Source of the DNA: Euphorbia lathyris
Lineage: Eukaryota > Streptophyta > Magnoliopsida > Malpighiales > Euphorbiaceae
Direction: 5' to 3'
Length of the DNA stretch: 64,000 nucleotides
NCBI RefSeq assembly: GCF_963576675.1
Contig: NC_088915.1
Span: 6,949,001-7,013,000, forward strand
In this document: in pieces, positions 23,695 to 34,176 of the stretch
Layout of the letters: each line of letters starts with the position of its first letter
Numbering within the stretch: the stretch's first letter is position 1
Notes under the pieces: generated by a model
What the model was told of the DNA's origin: nothing
What the model saw: the letters and a program-made list of their open reading frames with translations, nothing else
Database searches by the model: none
Program-made: the position numbers and the translations under genes

Positions 23695-25006
23695 ATCGTT
23701 AAATCCGTTATTTCATATATGAAAATTTAGAAGTTTTCAATAGGATTGAATAAATATTTATAGTTAGGATTAATTAACAAATTGTTTTGATTAATTAATT
23801 CTAAAGATAAATAAGTTTTAATTAATTGTTAATTAAAACAGATTATGCGTATGTTCCTAATTTGTTTAAAAGTTTGTTTTACCAATTTGTAAATCAAAAT
23901 GTTAAATGAATTAAAATCAAAATAATTGGGACGTGCATAATTAAAGTTTTGTATAGTTATATTAATCTAAAGATTAATATAAAAGATACGAAACTATTAG
24001 AAGTAAAATTGGATGAAAGTTAATTGATAAGATAATGTGATTAACATAAATATTACATAAGATAGTTATGTAATCAACCAATTAAATTTATTTAATTGAG
24101 TCTGTGCATGTTTGGAGTTTTGGACATATTTGGACCCTCTTTAGTCTTTTGGTATTTTTGAAATAGGGCCTACGAGTCCTGCCTTTCTACTATCTATTGT
24201 AATTTCTCCTCTCATCTGGTTCCCTTCAATTCAATTGAAGTTTTATTTAGTAGTATAGAAATTAATATGTAATTTCAAGGCGCCTTGGAGAATACGGAGG
24301 ACCTAAAGAGAAATATGTAATAGTTAGTATTTCCTTAGGTTTGCCCTTTTATTCCGTCTCTGGCTCGACGGAATAATTTAGATGATATGTCCATAACGCC
24401 AATGTATGTGAATGTATGTGTCTGATGTATGCTAAAGCAAATCAAGACTAAGTTAGATTATGAGACCTAAAATAAAACCCCTCATTAAAAAGTTAAGTAA
24501 ATAAACAAGTTATTAAAATCGGTTGCCCCTCCCTAATATTATAATTCAGCCGGCAGTGCTGAGGGCCTTTGGGTTGTTGAGTAAACTCAAGCTCGGGGTC
24601 CTTTCGGTAACACCTGAATTATCGAAAATCATTTTTCATGAATATGGGGTAATACTTAAATTAGATTATAATAATTGGATGAGTAAACTCATGTTGTCAT
24701 AAACTAATGGGCAAGACGGTTGGGATTAATATGAATAGCATATTAGTTACTAATGTGGTTAGTAACCCAATAACCTAGGAATCACATTAAAGATGTGATT
24801 GATTACATGAATCTACCTAATGAATGAGACTAGCTTGTTGAGTAAACTCAATGCGAAATCTCAGGAGTTAGGATCCTAGCTCACTAAAGGATTTGTGAAA
24901 TTCTTCGAATTAATATGGAGGGCTATTAATTTGGCAAAATAGTGGGAGCAATCTAAAATAAACTAAAAGGCCTATAATTTTAGATTGATATACTTTAAGC
25001 AAATGA
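23695..25006 (+). other. CopB2 untranslated leader
   Basis: It is collinear with the CopB1 leader in reverse but without the GC-rich insert. The word TTGAGTAAACTCA recurs at about 24577 and 24838, with a related AGTAAACTCA near 24683, and gives short hairpins. There is no gene here. Confidence 0.8.
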
Positions 25007-25492
25007 ATGACATACGTTTACTCTTTCTCACTCTCAGGTTTAATTAAACCCACTCTTATAATCATGACTAAAACCAATCTGCAAAACATTCTTACCGATA
25101 ACAAATTGAATGGTTCAAACTTCACCGACTGGTTTCGTAACCTCAAAATTGTTTTGAAGTTCGATAAAATAGGGTATGTACTTGATACATCGATACCCCC
25201 TCTCCCTGCTGATGATGCTCCCATTGAGGAAATTGATGCTTACCAGAAGCATAAGGCTGATGATGATCATGCCGGATGCATCATACTTGCATCGATGACA
25301 CCGGAATTACAAAGGCAACATGAGGAAATGGATGCCTATTCCATCATCATGCACCTAAAGGAATTGTTTGGGAAACAAATCAGGTGCGAACGCTACGAGA
25401 TATCTAAGTTGCTATATCGTAGTAGGATGCAAGAGGGCACATCTGTCATGACACATTGTCAAGATGATTGGCTACATTACCAAACTTTCTAG
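25007..25492 (+). pseudogene. CopB2 gag, N-terminal part
   Basis: The 161 codons match CopB1 gag from MTYVYSFSLSG to MTHC. A two-base loss near 25458, compared with CopB1, shifts the frame and ends the ORF within about 10 codons. Gag then continues in another frame from 25464. The core has the GSNFTDWFRN motif of plant copia gag proteins. Confidence 0.9.
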
Positions 25493-25850
25493 TATTGGAT
25501 TTGCGATGGATAACGAATTAAGTATAGACTTAATTCTTCAATCCCTCCTAGAAAGTTATTCACAGTTCATTATGAACTATCAGATGAATGACTTGCAAAC
25601 CTCTCTTGAAGAGCTTGCAAATATGCTCAAGTCAGTTGAGCCCAATATGAAGAAAGACAAAGCCATATCGGCTCTTGTCATTGAGGGATCAAAGAAAAGG
25701 AAAGGGAGCTATCCCAATCCTAATTATCCCAAGAAAGGTAAGAAAGCCGTGCCCTATAAAGCTAAGGGAAAGGAAGTGAAGAAGCCCAAAGGAGAGTGCC
25801 ACTTCTGTGGTAAAGACGGGCATTGGAAAAGAAACTGTTGGTGTACCTAG
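25464..25850 (+). pseudogene. CopB2 gag, C-terminal part with zinc knuckle
   Basis: The ORF runs from MIGYITKLSS through a basic stretch to an intact CCHC knuckle CHFCGKDGHWKRNC near residue 112, then ends. The normal link to protease is lost. Between 25850 and 25990 only traces of protease remain: LVLDTGC appears in another frame, and the following segment of about 200 bp present in CopB1 is deleted. Without protease this copy could not process its own polyprotein. Confidence 0.88.
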
Positions 25851-25998
25851 CCTTCCTCAAAAGGGGAAGAAGTTGGGACTTCAACATCTGGTATGTTTTA
25901 TATTGAAATTTCACAGTCTGAATCTTTTGGTACTTGATACCGGATGCAGTCTGAGGATATTCTAAGAATATCTAGAAATATTATTTCTATTAGCCGCC

Positions 25999-27150
25999 TT
26001 GTTGACGACGGCTTTTCATATTTCAATAAAAGACAAGAGTTGCAATTTTTATAAAGATTCGATCTTTTATTTTTCAGGAATATCACAAAATGGGATTTAT
26101 GTGTTAGATGACAAAATTCCTGTTTTTGCAATTGATACCAAAAGACATAAGCTAGATAATTCAACTTACTTGTGGCATTGTCGTTTAGGCCATATAAACA
26201 AGAGACGCATGCTAAAGCTACATTCAGATAGGCTTATAGATCCAATCGATCCCGAATCATTGGAAACATGCGAATCATGTTTAAAAGGTAAAATGACAAA
26301 GACACCCTTTAGCAATAAAGGTGAGCGTGTATCAGACACTTTAGGACTCATTCATTCAGATGTATGCGGTCCTATATCAGTCCAAGCAAGAGGAGGATTC
26401 AGATTCTTCATAAGCTTCATAGATGACCATACCCCATATGGTTACATCTACTTGATGAAGCACAAGTCAGAAGCTTTTGAGAAATTCAAATGCTTCAAGA
26501 ATGAAGTAGAAAATCAATTAGGAAAGAAAATAAAGACGCTTCGATCTGATCGAGGTGGCGAATATCTTTCAGATGATTTTCTGAATTATCTAACTGAATG
26601 TGGGATATGCTCACAATGGACACCTCCCTATACACCACAACACAATGGTGTATCCGAAAGGAGAAACCGTACCCTACTAGATATGGTACGATCCATGATG
26701 AGCATGGCCTTACTTCCAAAGACGTTCTGGGGCTATGCCTTAGAAACTTCCCTCTTCACCCTAAATCGAGTACCAACTAAATCCGCTAGTTCCACACCAT
26801 ATGAATTGTTCGTTGGTAGGAAACCCGTGTTCTCATTCATGAGAGTATGGGGTTGTTCAGCATTTGTCAAACGCATTGCGTCCGACAAACTAGATTCGAA
26901 ATCTGATAAATGTTTCTTCATTGGATACCCTAAGGAAACTGTGGGATATTACTTCTATCATCCAGATGATCAGAAAGTAATAGTATCCAAACATGCAACC
27001 TTCTTAGAGAAAGAGTTTCTCGAAGAAACACAAAAGGGAAGCATGATTGAACTTGACGAAGTTCAAGAAGAAGAAACACCGACTGAAACAACAGAGGCGG
27101 TTGAGGTACCCGAAGGAGTCCCATTAGACTCCAGTGCCACCTATTCGTAG
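25999..27150 (+). pseudogene. CopB2 integrase
   Basis: The 383 codons begin in the remnant of the protease-integrase linker (SIKDKSCNFYKDSIFYF). They contain the zinc site HCRLGHIN to CESC and the catalytic acids in IHSDVCGP, RSDRGGEY and NGVSERRNR, all intact. A shift near 27130, compared with CopB1, leaves the frame before reverse transcriptase. Integrase inserts the DNA copy into the chromosome. Confidence 0.92.
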
Positions 27151-28804
27151 ATCACAAAGAGTTCGTGAACTCCCAGTTAGATATGGTTTTCTAGTGGGAG
27201 ATGATAATGAGGTTCCCGTGTTAGACGACGAACCCGAAAACTACGAAGAGGCTCTTACTAGTCCAGATTTTAAAGCATGGCTTGAGGCCATGGATTCTGA
27301 AATGGATTCCATGTATACTAACCAAGTGTGGACTTTGGTTGATCCACCCGAAGGGATAATACCCATTGGGTGCAGGTGGATCTTCAAAAAGAAGACAGAC
27401 ATGGATGGAAAGGTTATCACCTACAAAGCTAGGTTAGTAGCGAAAGGATATCGTCAGAAGCAAGGAATTGATTATGACGAAACTTTCTCTCCTGTGGCTA
27501 TGTCCAAATCAATCAGAATCATGCTTGCAATTGCCGCTCACTACGATTATGAGATTTGGCAAATGGATGTGAAAACAGCTTTCCTAAACGGAAACCTGCT
27601 TGAGGATGTATATATGATGCAGCCTGAAGGTTTCATATCGAAGGATGCAAATAAAGTTTGCAAACTTCAGAGATCCATTTATGGACTCAAGCAAGCATCT
27701 ATAAGCTGGAATAAGCGGTTTGACGAAACCATAAAACAATTTGGTTTTGAACAAAATTGCGAAGAAGCTTGCATTTACAAGAAAGCAAGTGGGAGCTCTA
27801 TAGCATTTCTCATACTATATGTGGATGATATATTATTAATGGGAAATGATGTTGCTCTCTTACAGTCAGTGAAAGTATGGTTATCTGGTAACTTCTCAAT
27901 GAAAGACCTTGGTGAAGCAGCTTATATACTTGGTATAAAGATCTATAGAGATAGATCGAAAAGACTGCTTGGTCTTTCACAGGCTACATACATTGAAAAG
28001 GTGTTAAATCGGTTTAGCATGCTTGAATCGAAACGAGGTAACTTACCCATGTTACATGGAGTAAAGTTAAACAATCATCAATGTCCTAAAACCGATGATG
28101 ATAAACGACGCATGGCTGTAGTCCCGTACGCCAGCGCAATCGGTTCGATTATATATGCTATGCTATGCACTAGACCTGACGTAGCGTTCGCGTTATCTGT
28201 AACGAATCATTACCAAGGGAATCCGGGAGACGAGCATTGGATTGCCGTCAAGAACATTCTTAAGTACTTGAGAAGAACTAAAGATATGTTCCTAGTGTAC
28301 GGAGAAGGTGATCTGAAAATAGAAGGATTTTTAGACGCAAGTCATCTCACAAATGAGAATGATTATAAATCCCAATCAGGATACCTGTTTATCTTGAATG
28401 GGGGTGCGGTCAGTTGGAAGAGTTCCAAGCAGGGAAGCGTAGCTTTCTCTACGACCGAGTCAGAGTATATCGCAGCTGCGGAAGCAGCAAAGGAAGCGGT
28501 TTGGATTAGAAAGTTCATTACAGAACTAGGTGTGGTGCCTGACATTATCAATCCCATTACACTGTACTGTGATAACAATGGAGCCATTGCGCAAGCAAAG
28601 GAACCACGGTCTCATAATGCATCCAAGCATTACCTTAAGCGATACCACATCATTAGAGAGATTGTGGCTAGAGGAGATGTGAGAATAGAAAGAGTACCTA
28701 CAGAGGACAAGGTTGCAGATCCGTTGACAAAGCCTTTAACCCAGAGAATACATGATCGTCATTTAACTTCTACTGGGATAAGTTTTAGAAACAATTGGCT
28801 TTAG
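27134..28804 (+). CDS. CopB2 reverse transcriptase and RNase H
   Basis: This 556-codon frame is open from the integrase linker to the pol stop. It has GCRWIFKKKT, GIDYDETFSPV, QMDVKTAFLNG, GLKQASISWN, the catalytic YVDDILLMGND, then RNase H with FLDASHL, STTESEYIAAAEA, YCDNNGAIAQA and VADPLTKPLTQ. It is the best preserved enzyme in the window. The first Met is not a native start, since in the intact family this is read as part of one polyprotein. The polypurine tract follows within four bases. It is broken only at its upstream junction. Confidence 0.92.
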   Translation: MPPIRRSQRVRELPVRYGFLVGDDNEVPVLDDEPENYEEALTSPDFKAWLEAMDSEMDSMYTNQVWTLVDPPEGIIPIGCRWIFKKKTDMDGKVITYKARLVAKGYRQKQGIDYDETFSPVAMSKSIRIMLAIAAHYDYEIWQMDVKTAFLNGNLLEDVYMMQPEGFISKDANKVCKLQRSIYGLKQASISWNKRFDETIKQFGFEQNCEEACIYKKASGSSIAFLILYVDDILLMGNDVALLQSVKVWLSGNFSMKDLGEAAYILGIKIYRDRSKRLLGLSQATYIEKVLNRFSMLESKRGNLPMLHGVKLNNHQCPKTDDDKRRMAVVPYASAIGSIIYAMLCTRPDVAFALSVTNHYQGNPGDEHWIAVKNILKYLRRTKDMFLVYGEGDLKIEGFLDASHLTNENDYKSQSGYLFILNGGAVSWKSSKQGSVAFSTTESEYIAAAEAAKEAVWIRKFITELGVVPDIINPITLYCDNNGAIAQAKEPRSHNASKHYLKRYHIIREIVARGDVRIERVPTEDKVADPLTKPLTQRIHDRHLTSTGISFRNNWL

Positions 28805-28807
28805 TCC

Positions 28808-28818
28808 AAGTGGGAGTA
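28808..28818 (+). promoter_or_regulatory. CopB2 polypurine tract
   Basis: AAGTGGGAGTA directly precedes the TG of the 3' LTR. Confidence 0.8.
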
Positions 28819-30567
28819 TGTTGGGGTTTAGTGTCCTATAGACAATTGTTCTAGGATACAAACTTAATGTAAATGAATTGTTCTTTATATCATTTGTTTA
28901 ATGAGATATATGTTTTATAACTATATAAAGACAATCCCTTTTAAGCACTAAATAAAGTCTAATAAAAGGAAATCCGTAAGTTTATTTAAAGTGATTATAA
29001 AGTGTTCATACAAGCATGAAGTGAGACAAAACTTTATAGTAAACTGATAAACTTAAAACCACCCCAAGTCAAGTGATATGTTTGGGATTGACATATCACT
29101 GTTGAGACTTGTATGTAACAATGTCTTCTGTCCGACAGAAAGCTGATCTCACAAGCTTCATATATACAGATATCTGGACAGTTACATAGATCCGATGAAA
29201 TGTTGTTCATGAGGATTGGGGATCCGATTTGAGATAACAGGATGGGTAGATTCATCCTTGTCACCTGTTCATCTCATTGGTATTAATAGGTATAACTAAT
29301 CCTCATACTCAAAGGAATATTAATTGGTATTCTGGATTACGGAATGTGATGCTTTGACTCTGGTGTAACACGATCCTTAACAGAGATGACTCTGGGGTGT
29401 GAACAGTAGACGTTGGGTATCACAGGAAGTAATTGCGGAGTCGTTATATATTGGATTGAGCATTTATCACTCCCGATAAATGGGAGATACATCCATGGAT
29501 CGCTTATGGAAGACTCGACTCTAAATCCTTGCAAGGTGATAACTTAAGAGTAAGAAATACAGATTTCACTTAACCTATCTTTTTGAGTTGACTCGGTCTG
29601 TACAAGTAAAACGAACGTCTCGCTATATGTGACTTGACATCACCCATAGTCATAAGATTCAGTTCAAGGATGTAGTTGATAATGGATCGAATTATACTGT
29701 AACTAATATGAATTAAATTAATTAAGAGATAATTAAGTTAGGAGTTTTAATTAGATTAATATACTCCTATTATTATCCAATAAGGTTATTATTATTATCC
29801 TTAATATATTAGATATATAGTGAGATAATAATTAGGAATTCTATTCCGAATGGAATTCCTATTCAGTAACCTAATTCTATCTAACTAGGGATTAGATACA
29901 AGAGATTATAAATACCCCTTCTCTTGAGATTTTCGAAATCCAAGCAAGCCATACCCTACTTGTGATTTTCGAAATTCACCTAGTCCAAGAGAGAGAAAAT
30001 TCGACACCCCTAGTTCGAGGACGAGATTTCTCTACGGCTTCGTTTGATCAATTAATTTTCATCTATTTCTTTTATCCTTGATCTTGTGTTGATTAGTTAG
30101 AGACAATCTACTTTGGTTGCTATTCAACGGTTGATACTAAATTAATCTTCCCGTGTTTTATTTTGTGTTTGGGAACTCGAAGAAGAAAAACAAACAAAAA
30201 GGGAGAAATTCGTTTTACTACTCCTACATCAGGTCAGTTCACGATTTCGCGGATTTCCGGAGATTGAACCGTCGGATCGTCGCGATTTGTGGACAGGAGC
30301 TTCTAGACATATTCTTCCACGTTTCCACCGAAGGGATTCTCGTTCGGAGGTCTGGAATGTCTGTTTCGGATAGGGGCAGATTGGTAGACAGTTTCTATCT
30401 CTTTTGAAGTTGTGGGCACTTCGTTTGCAACGGTAGATAGAACTTCTAAAAGGTATTTCTTCTTATCCTTCTTTATATGAAATAACGGTTAACGGATCTT
30501 GTGGTTAAATGGAAATAGGTTAAAATTTTTATATTTCCGCTGCTATATCTTAGCCTAATTTCCAACA
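28819..30567 (+). repeat. CopB2 3' LTR with internal deletion
   Basis: The 1749-bp LTR matches the 5' LTR apart from scattered substitutions and one 336-bp gap. The gap lies between two AATA words (22482 and 22818 in the 5' LTR), so the deletion has 4 bp of microhomology. It ends TTTCCAACA and is followed by the TCTCT duplication at 30568-30572. Confidence 0.92.
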
Positions 30568-30572
30568 TCTCT

Positions 30573-31989
30573 TGTATCTAATCCCTAGTTAGATAGAATT
30601 AGGTTACTGAATAGGAATTCAATTCGGAATAGAATTCCTAATTATTATCTCACTATATATCTAATATATTAAGGATAATAATAATAACCTTATTGGATAA
30701 TAATATGAGTATAATAATCTAATTAAAACTCCTAACTTATTTATCTCTTAATTAATTTAATTCATAATCCTAATCTAATTAGGATTTAACAAAATCAAAT
30801 TAATTATTCATGTGTTTAATCACATGAATTTCGACCCCCTTGGTCTATGGGCCTTATTGGGCTCAATTGGGCTTTCATCAATTAATTAACATCTATCTCT
30901 CTTTTAGGTTCCAAGTCTTTTGTGTGACCCATTAGGTTCTTATTGCTTCTAGCCGTATGCAACGTTATTAAATTAATTTTCAAAGAATTATATTTAATCT
31001 TTGCATAACGGAATGATGTACAGAGTATGTGATTAGCAAGTCCGTAATCATTCCCCCAGAGCCATAAGAAGACAGGTTGATTCTGTCGTTAACCTTTCCG
31101 TATTAGTTACAATATAATTCGATCCTTTATCAACTACATCCTTGAACTGAATCTTATGACTATGGATGATGTCAAGTCACATATAGCGAGACGTTTGTTT
31201 TATTTGTACAGGCCGAGTCAACTCAAATAGATAGGTTAAGTGAAATCTGTATTTCAAGTCTTAAGCTATCACCTTCTAAGGATTTAGAGTCGAGTCTTCC
31301 ACAAGCGATCCATGGATGTATCTCCCATTCATCGGGAGTGATAAATGCTCAATCCAATATATAACGATCCCGCAATCACTTCCTGTGATACCCAACGTCT
31401 ACTGTTCACACCCCAGAGTCATCTCTGTTAAGGATCGTGTTACACCAGAGTCAAAGCATCACATTCCGTAATCCAGAATACCAATTAATATTCCTTTGAG
31501 TCTGAGGATTAGTTATACCTATTAATACCAATGAGATGAACAGGTGACAAGGACGAATCTACCTATCCTGTTATCTCAAATCGGATCCCCAATCCTAATG
31601 AACAACTTTTCATCGGATCTATGTAACTGTCCAGATATCTGCATATATGAAGCTTGTGAGATCAGCTCTCTGTCGGACAGAAGACATTGTTACATACAAG
31701 TCTCATCAGTGATATATCAATCCTAAACATATCACTTGACTTGGGGTGGTTTTAAGTTTATAGTTTATTATAAAGTTTTGTCTCACTTCATGCTTGTATG
31801 AACACTTTATAATCACTTTAAATAAACTTACGGATTTCCTTTTATTAGACTTTATCCAGTGCTTAAAAGGGATTGCCTTTATATAGTTATAAAACATATA
31901 TCTCATTAAAACAAATGATATAAAGAACAATTCATTTACATTAAGTTTGTATCCTAGAACAATTGTCTATAGGACACTAAACCCCAACA
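30573..31989 (-). repeat. CopB1 5' LTR, part 2 (LTR 5' end)
   Basis: It continues the LTR that was cut at 21595 and ends (minus-strand start) at TGTTGGGGTTTAG. It lies head-on to the CopB2 3' LTR and forms an inverted repeat with it. Confidence 0.9.
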
Positions 31990-32588
31990 TATAATTATGA
32001 TTAAATTAATTATAGGATAATTAATTTAGAAGGTTTAATGTGATTATAATTCTTCTAATTATTATTCTATTAAACAACTTAATATTATCTTTATCTTTAT
32101 ATATAATTATAGATAATATTAATAGAGTATTATTTAGAATAAAACTCTAAATAAGTAACCCCATTCTATCTAACTAGGGTTTAGATACAATATGCTATTT
32201 ATACCCCCCCCTATAGGAGAATTTCGGCCAACCCTAATCCAGGAGAGAGAGAGAATTTCGACCCCCCTACCGTAGAGGATGAAATTGCTCCGCTTGTTTC
32301 CATCCGATTAATTCTATCTCTTCCTTTTTCTCTTTGATCTTGTGTTGATTTATTAGAGACAATCTTTATTGATTGTTTTCTTTTGGTTGAGATTCTGACT
32401 TATTTGATCTTGTGTTTTTCTTTGTGCTCGTGAACTCGGAACTAGAATTGAGGGCACTTCATTAGCAACGGTAGATAGTACGTCATATCCTTCTTTGTAT
32501 GAAATAATGATTAAAGGATCTTGGTTTAAGGAAATAGGTAAAAAAAAATTTGTATTTTCGCTGCCCTATGATTGCCTATTTTCCTTCA
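31990..32588 (+). repeat. CopB0 LTR, 3' part
   Basis: Diverged homology to the CopB2 LTR from GATTAAATTAATTATAGGATAA through CTAACTAGGGTTTAGATAC to the end GCCTATTTTCCTTCA. About 140 bp between this and the 5' part (10625-11692) is missing. The next base restarts the LINE RNase H frame. Confidence 0.75.
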
Positions 32589-32593
32589 AATGC

Positions 32594-32705
32594 CAACGCA
32601 CCCAAATACTCTTAGGCATCACAACTTGGTTTGCTGGCAACACAGCCCGAGCCCTGATAAATTTAACACAATAATTAACAATCTAGTCAGCGTCATACAT
32701 TGGTC
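32594..32705 (-). pseudogene. LINE1m RNase H linker, 5' part
   Basis: The minus strand reads IVNYCVKFIRARAVLPAN and then QVVMPKSIWVRW, ending at the CopB0 edge. Joined at the target duplication, the frame leads directly into the PPNTRWVKVNTDG segment at 10620. That is the normal linker-to-RNase H order in plant LINE ORF2. A stop lies a few codons upstream of IVNY. The boundary with the plus-strand LINE near 32705 is not exact. Confidence 0.65.
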
Positions 32706-32713
32706 AAATCAAG

Positions 32714-33909
32714 TTGAAAACCCTTGCCGCCGCCCACCTCGCACCCCTGCCAATCCCTCCTGACCCACCGTCCGACCCCTGCCATGCCTCCTCTGCTCCA
32801 CCCCACTCGTATAGAGACACAGTTGCCGATGATGTCATGTCTGAACCACGTCGCGCACCGATTGATCTCCGCTCGACAGGTATGGGGAAAATTGATTGTG
32901 TCAACGGGAATCCTCTGTTTCCGAATATCACCATTGAAAGTGAGCTTGTAGATGAATGGTCAGCCTCCTAGGCTAACGCGCTGATTGTTAAAATTCTAGG
33001 ATGAAACGTGGGCTACGTTGCACTGTGGAACCGAGTAACAGAGATTTGGAAGACGGAAGGAAGCTTTAACATGATGGACCTTGGGCATGGTTTTCACCTA
33101 GTGACCTTTGACAAGCTATCAGACAGGGATCACATTGTTCAGGATGGACTTTGGATGGTTCAAAGGCACTATTTAACAGTAAGAACCTGGTCTCCCTCAT
33201 TCGTTCCGTCTACCGCAGTTGTCGAGTTCACCCTGGTCTGGGCCCGATTCCCGGAGCTGCCCCTACAGTACTATCAAGAAGATGCCTTAATGCTGATTGG
33301 GAATGCAGTCGGTAAGGCAATCAAAGTTGACAAAATACTGCTGGAAGAGCTAGAGGTAAATTCGCCCGAGTTTGTGTTGAAATTGAGCTGAATAAACCGT
33401 TAGTTGTACAGTTTCGTTTGAATGGGAACGATTACCATGTGGAATACGAAGGCCTTTATATTGCTTGAATGTCTTGTGGAAGATATGGGCATACCAAGGA
33501 GACATGCTCCTTTACCAACGACACACAGAAGCAACCAGGGTTGCCAACAGGAGCTCGAACTGAACCAGAATTCGTTAGTGCCAAGGTTCCCCTGATGGAC
33601 AATACGAAGACCCCGAACCAGGCCCCTATTGACACATCGGCAGTGCAGAATAGCAACACTCCTTTTGGGGATTGGCTTTGTGTTCCTCGCAGGAAATACA
33701 CGGCTCGAGGAAAGAAAATGGGAAGTGAGAGTGATGAAGTTAGTACTCGGAAACCTACTGATACGCAACCGGGTCCGCCACCACTTGAAACTCGACCCAA
33801 ACTGAGGAACCTAAAAGGGAAAGCCCACTTGCCGAATACGGAAACTGCACTGCCCCCCCCAGTTATGCCTTTAGCGCCTCCCTTACGAACGGTTCAGTTG
33901 CTACAATAA
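32714..33909 (+). pseudogene. LINE2p ORF1: DUF4283 plus zinc-knuckle RNA-binding protein
   Basis: The gene is in three open pieces. 32714-32971 is Pro-rich, then ends KIDCVNGNPLFPN. 33008-33391 is a DUF4283 domain (LWNRVTEIWKTEG, GHGFHLVTFDK, DGLWMVQRHYLTVRTW, VWARFPELPLQYY). 33469-33909 starts with a CCHC knuckle (CGRYGHTKETC) and has a basic, Pro-rich tail. A stop near 32969 and frame changes near 33370-33468 separate them. In plant LINEs this protein binds the element RNA. The type is clear; the exact family is not. Confidence 0.82.
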
Positions 33910-34176
33910 GTAAAGGGCCGACTACCAACAAGAAGAGTGTCCTGAACAGTAAGAATGTGTTTAATAATCTGCTTACTGATATTGTTGATTCCTCTCTGGA
34001 CTTGCTCCGAGCACACAATGGGAAGGAAAATTTCCTTTATATTGAAGGCTCCCTTAGCAAGAAGAAAATAAGCCGCTCGGGGATACTATTAAGAATCCCC
34101 TTGAATCTTCAAGATGTGAATGTGATGCCAATGATTGAAGGGGGAGCAAGCACCCATGGCCATTAGGTAATTATGT

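Larger units (their letters stand above)
21596..30567 (+). mobile_element. CopB2: full-length Ty1/copia element inside the CopB1 LTR
   Basis: It has both LTRs, a tRNA-Met primer site, gag, integrase, reverse transcriptase, RNase H, a polypurine tract and an exact 5-bp target duplication. It is the same family as CopB1 but in the opposite orientation. A gag frameshift, a protease deletion and a break between integrase and reverse transcriptase make it defective, although reverse transcriptase and RNase H are open throughout. The 3' LTR is 336 bp shorter than the 5' LTR. Confidence 0.95.
12715..31989 (-). mobile_element. CopB1: Ty1/copia element with tandem LTR structure, interrupted by CopB2
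   Basis: In plus coordinates the order is leader remnant (12715-13492), LTR (13493-15354), RNase H to gag (15369-19340), leader (19341-21152), then a second LTR in two pieces (21153-21595 and 30573-31989). The two LTRs have almost the same summed length (1862 and 1860 bp). Each LTR is preceded on its left by a leader and primer site, which shows that two element units share the middle LTR. This arrangement usually comes from unequal recombination between LTRs of neighbouring or sister elements. All coding parts run on the minus strand. Confidence 0.88.
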
